Positions 62,680-64,000 of a stretch of DNA of 64,000 bases are shown here, piece by piece. Made by a program: the position numbers and the translations under genes. The stretch comes from Leishmania infantum JPCM5 (taxonomy: Eukaryota > Euglenozoa > Kinetoplastea > Trypanosomatida > Trypanosomatidae). Each line of letters begins with the position of its first letter. The stretch's first letter is position 1. Where the stretch lies: the NCBI RefSeq assembly GCF_000002875.2, contig NC_009417.2:601929-665928 (forward strand). Direction: 5' to 3'. Below the pieces are notes generated by a model, which had not been told where the DNA came from, made no database searches, and saw nothing but the letters and a program-made list of their open reading frames with translations.

Positions 62680-62929
62680 GTGTCACATGGTTCCTGTTTT
62701 CTCACGCTCATTTGTGGAATGTACATAGGCTGAGGTTCTCGGTACTTTAGTAACACGTTCAGAGAAATCAGGAGGTTGCTCATGTACCGCGCCCATTTTT
62801 TTTTGTGTCTCGCTGCCTTCTGCTACGCGCATTCACGACATCGCTGCGAAGGCTTCGGTCTACAAGTGATTGACACTAACGGAAGTGATTGATGCTTCTT
62901 TTTTCATTGCCTGGTGTTCCTATTCTTGC
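62680..62929. other. proximal 3' UTR of DNAAF5
   Basis: 250 bases with a T-run (62799-62807); nothing else seen before the SIDER element. Confidence 0.5.
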
Positions 62930-63503
62930 ACCCGGATGAAAGGTGTGCGCCTCGGCGCGTGGTACCCATGACTCTGTACACGCCCTGTGTGGGGAAGAAG
63001 CCAGGCAGCCCCTATCCCCTGCCAATGCTGCACCGCACCTGGCGGTGGCAGGGCCAGGCGCCTACGACGTGGGGAGGTCAGAGCGATGCATCGCTGCTGA
63101 CGTGGGCGGCCAGGTCGTGGATGGCGCTGCGTCGGAGCGACCCGCGACCGTGCACCGGGCTGCGCCATCCATGCTATATGGGCGGAGTGTCAGCGCGACT
63201 CGACCGCGACCCGCCCGGCCCTCACTGCCTCCTGGTGTGGGGCGCCTGCGCCACGCCGAGGGATGCGCCGGGTGGCGGCCGGCATAGTGGGGGCAGCTGT
63301 GGGGCTGCGTGCGCAGAAGAGGCTGGCAGAGGCTGAGGCAGGGCCCGTGCTGAGATGGCTGCGCCGGCGCATGGCTGTGATGCGTGTGTCTCTAGCGCTG
63401 CTTCGCACCACGCGATGGGGGCCTGCGACGGGCCGGGGCTAGCGTGCCCCTTCCGCCCATGCTGTGGAGGCGAAACGGACATGTCGGAGCGAAAACATAC
63501 CTT
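62930..63503 (+). mobile_element. SIDER retroposon, copy B of near-identical pair
   Basis: Full-length-looking element starting ACCCGGATGA at about 62929, sharing this head with the copy at 26813 and sharing 62986-63502 with copy A at 514 of 517 positions. It lies in the DNAAF5 3' region, 142 bases before the cyclophilin ATG. Same orientation as copy A. Confidence 0.82.
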
Positions 63504-63644
63504 TTCGTACACTCGTCGCTCATACTGACCCTCTACATCTGCATATTGTCTTGCACGTACACGTACACACACATACACTCAGAAGCACGAGTCATATCCT
63601 ATTTCTCGCGACCTTGTTCACTGAAGGTGTTCCTCCCTCCAAAA

Positions 63645-64000
63645 ATGCTTCGCCGTACGTTTCTGAGCGCTGAGCGCAGGATTCCGTTCTACCCGATCAA
63701 CTCGAATAACCCCATCGTGTTCTTCGACATCTCTATCGGGTCGCAGCCGGCGGGACGTGTCGAGATGGAGCTCTTCAAGGACGTCGTGCCGAAGACGGCC
63801 GAGAACTTCCGCGCGCTTTGCACCGGTGAGAAGGGTGTTGGCCGCTCTGGCAAGCCTCTCTGGTTCAAGGGAAGCCGTTTCCACCGCGTTATTCCACAGT
63901 TCATGTGCCAGGGTGGCGATTTCACTGCCGGCAACGGCACCGGTGGCGAGTCCATCTATGGTCACAAGTTTCCTGATGAGTCCTTTGCCGGACGTGCTGG
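63645..64000 (+). CDS. cyclophilin-type peptidyl-prolyl cis-trans isomerase (partial, runs off window end)
   Basis: At least 118 residues from ATG 63645; no stop before the window end. After a short N-terminal extension ([17 protein letters not shown], basic and Arg-rich) the cyclophilin fold begins: [20 protein letters not shown] (25-44), [17 protein letters not shown] (48-64), [15 protein letters not shown] (79-93) with catalytic Arg81 and active-site Phe86 and Gln89 (equivalents of human CypA Arg55, Phe60, Gln63), and [10 protein letters not shown] (97-106). It should catalyse proline isomerisation and bind cyclosporin. The extension could direct it to mitochondria; a secretory role is less likely because no hydrophobic core is present. 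A leader AG at about 63625-63626 follows a short pyrimidine stretch. Confidence 0.95.
   Translation, partial: MLRRTFLSAERRIPFYPINSNNPIVFFDISIGSQPAGRVEMELFKDVVPKTAENFRALCTGEKGVGRSGKPLWFKGSRFHRVIPQFMCQGGDFTAGNGTGGESIYGHKFPDESFAGRA

Noticed and set aside
1..64000. CRISPR arrays, bacterial operons, introns, rRNA and tRNA genes
   Set aside because: No regularly spaced repeats, Shine-Dalgarno-linked gene runs, intron-interrupted frames or RNA gene signatures were found. The simple repeats are microsatellites.

Overview
This window reads as nuclear chromosomal DNA of a trypanosomatid, almost certainly Leishmania or a close relative. All intact genes are intronless and lie on the + strand, as in one polycistronic cluster. 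They are separated by 0.5-2.5 kb spacers rich in polypyrimidine tracts, CA/GT and TA microsatellites and poly-G runs. Coding regions are GC-rich. Degenerate SIDER-type retroposons sit between genes. From memory only, the order epimerase - M20 peptidase - cyclophilin resembles a stretch of Leishmania chromosome 33; I could not check this.

Layout: 1-5.3 kb is a long non-coding leader region holding one probable gene relic (1.48-1.95 kb). 5.3-15.6 kb is a giant gene (3442 aa) with TPR-like repeats and a C-terminal CHAT-like (caspase-clan) domain whose expected catalytic His and Cys positions are Pro and Asn. 17.8-25.7 kb carries a C2-like/double ubiquitin-like protein, a helical-repeat (PPR/TPR-like) protein and a PRA1-family membrane protein. 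A SIDER element (26.8-27.3 kb) separates this PRA1 gene from a second one (28.2 kb). 31-48 kb holds an eEF1B-gamma-like GST, an unknown protein, a TauE/SafE-like transporter, ribulose-phosphate 3-epimerase, an unknown protein with a presequence-like N-terminus, an ATG18-like PROPPIN, and an ER-type short-chain dehydrogenase. 48.9-53.5 kb holds an unknown 900-aa protein and an M20 metallopeptidase.

From 53.5 kb the character changes. 53.7-56.6 kb is a gene-free stretch with abnormal composition (T-depleted, then T-rich, with inflated homopolymers) and a battered SIDER copy. Then follow a SIDER (57.05-57.61 kb), a frameshifted cystathionine beta-lyase pseudogene (58.27-59.28 kb), an intact DNAAF5/HEATR2 axonemal-dynein assembly factor gene (59.96-62.68 kb), a second SIDER nearly identical to the first (62.93-63.50 kb), and the start of a cyclophilin gene running off the window end.

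Most genes are housekeeping or membrane-trafficking functions with no operon-like logic beyond shared transcription, so expression must be set by trans-splicing and UTRs. The most unusual items are the pseudo-CHAT giant, the 517-bp near-identical direct repeats flanking the pseudogene and DNAAF5, the decayed bacterial-type methionine-pathway enzyme, and the compositionally abnormal 53.7-56.6 kb block. No tRNA, rRNA, snoRNA or CRISPR array was recognised.
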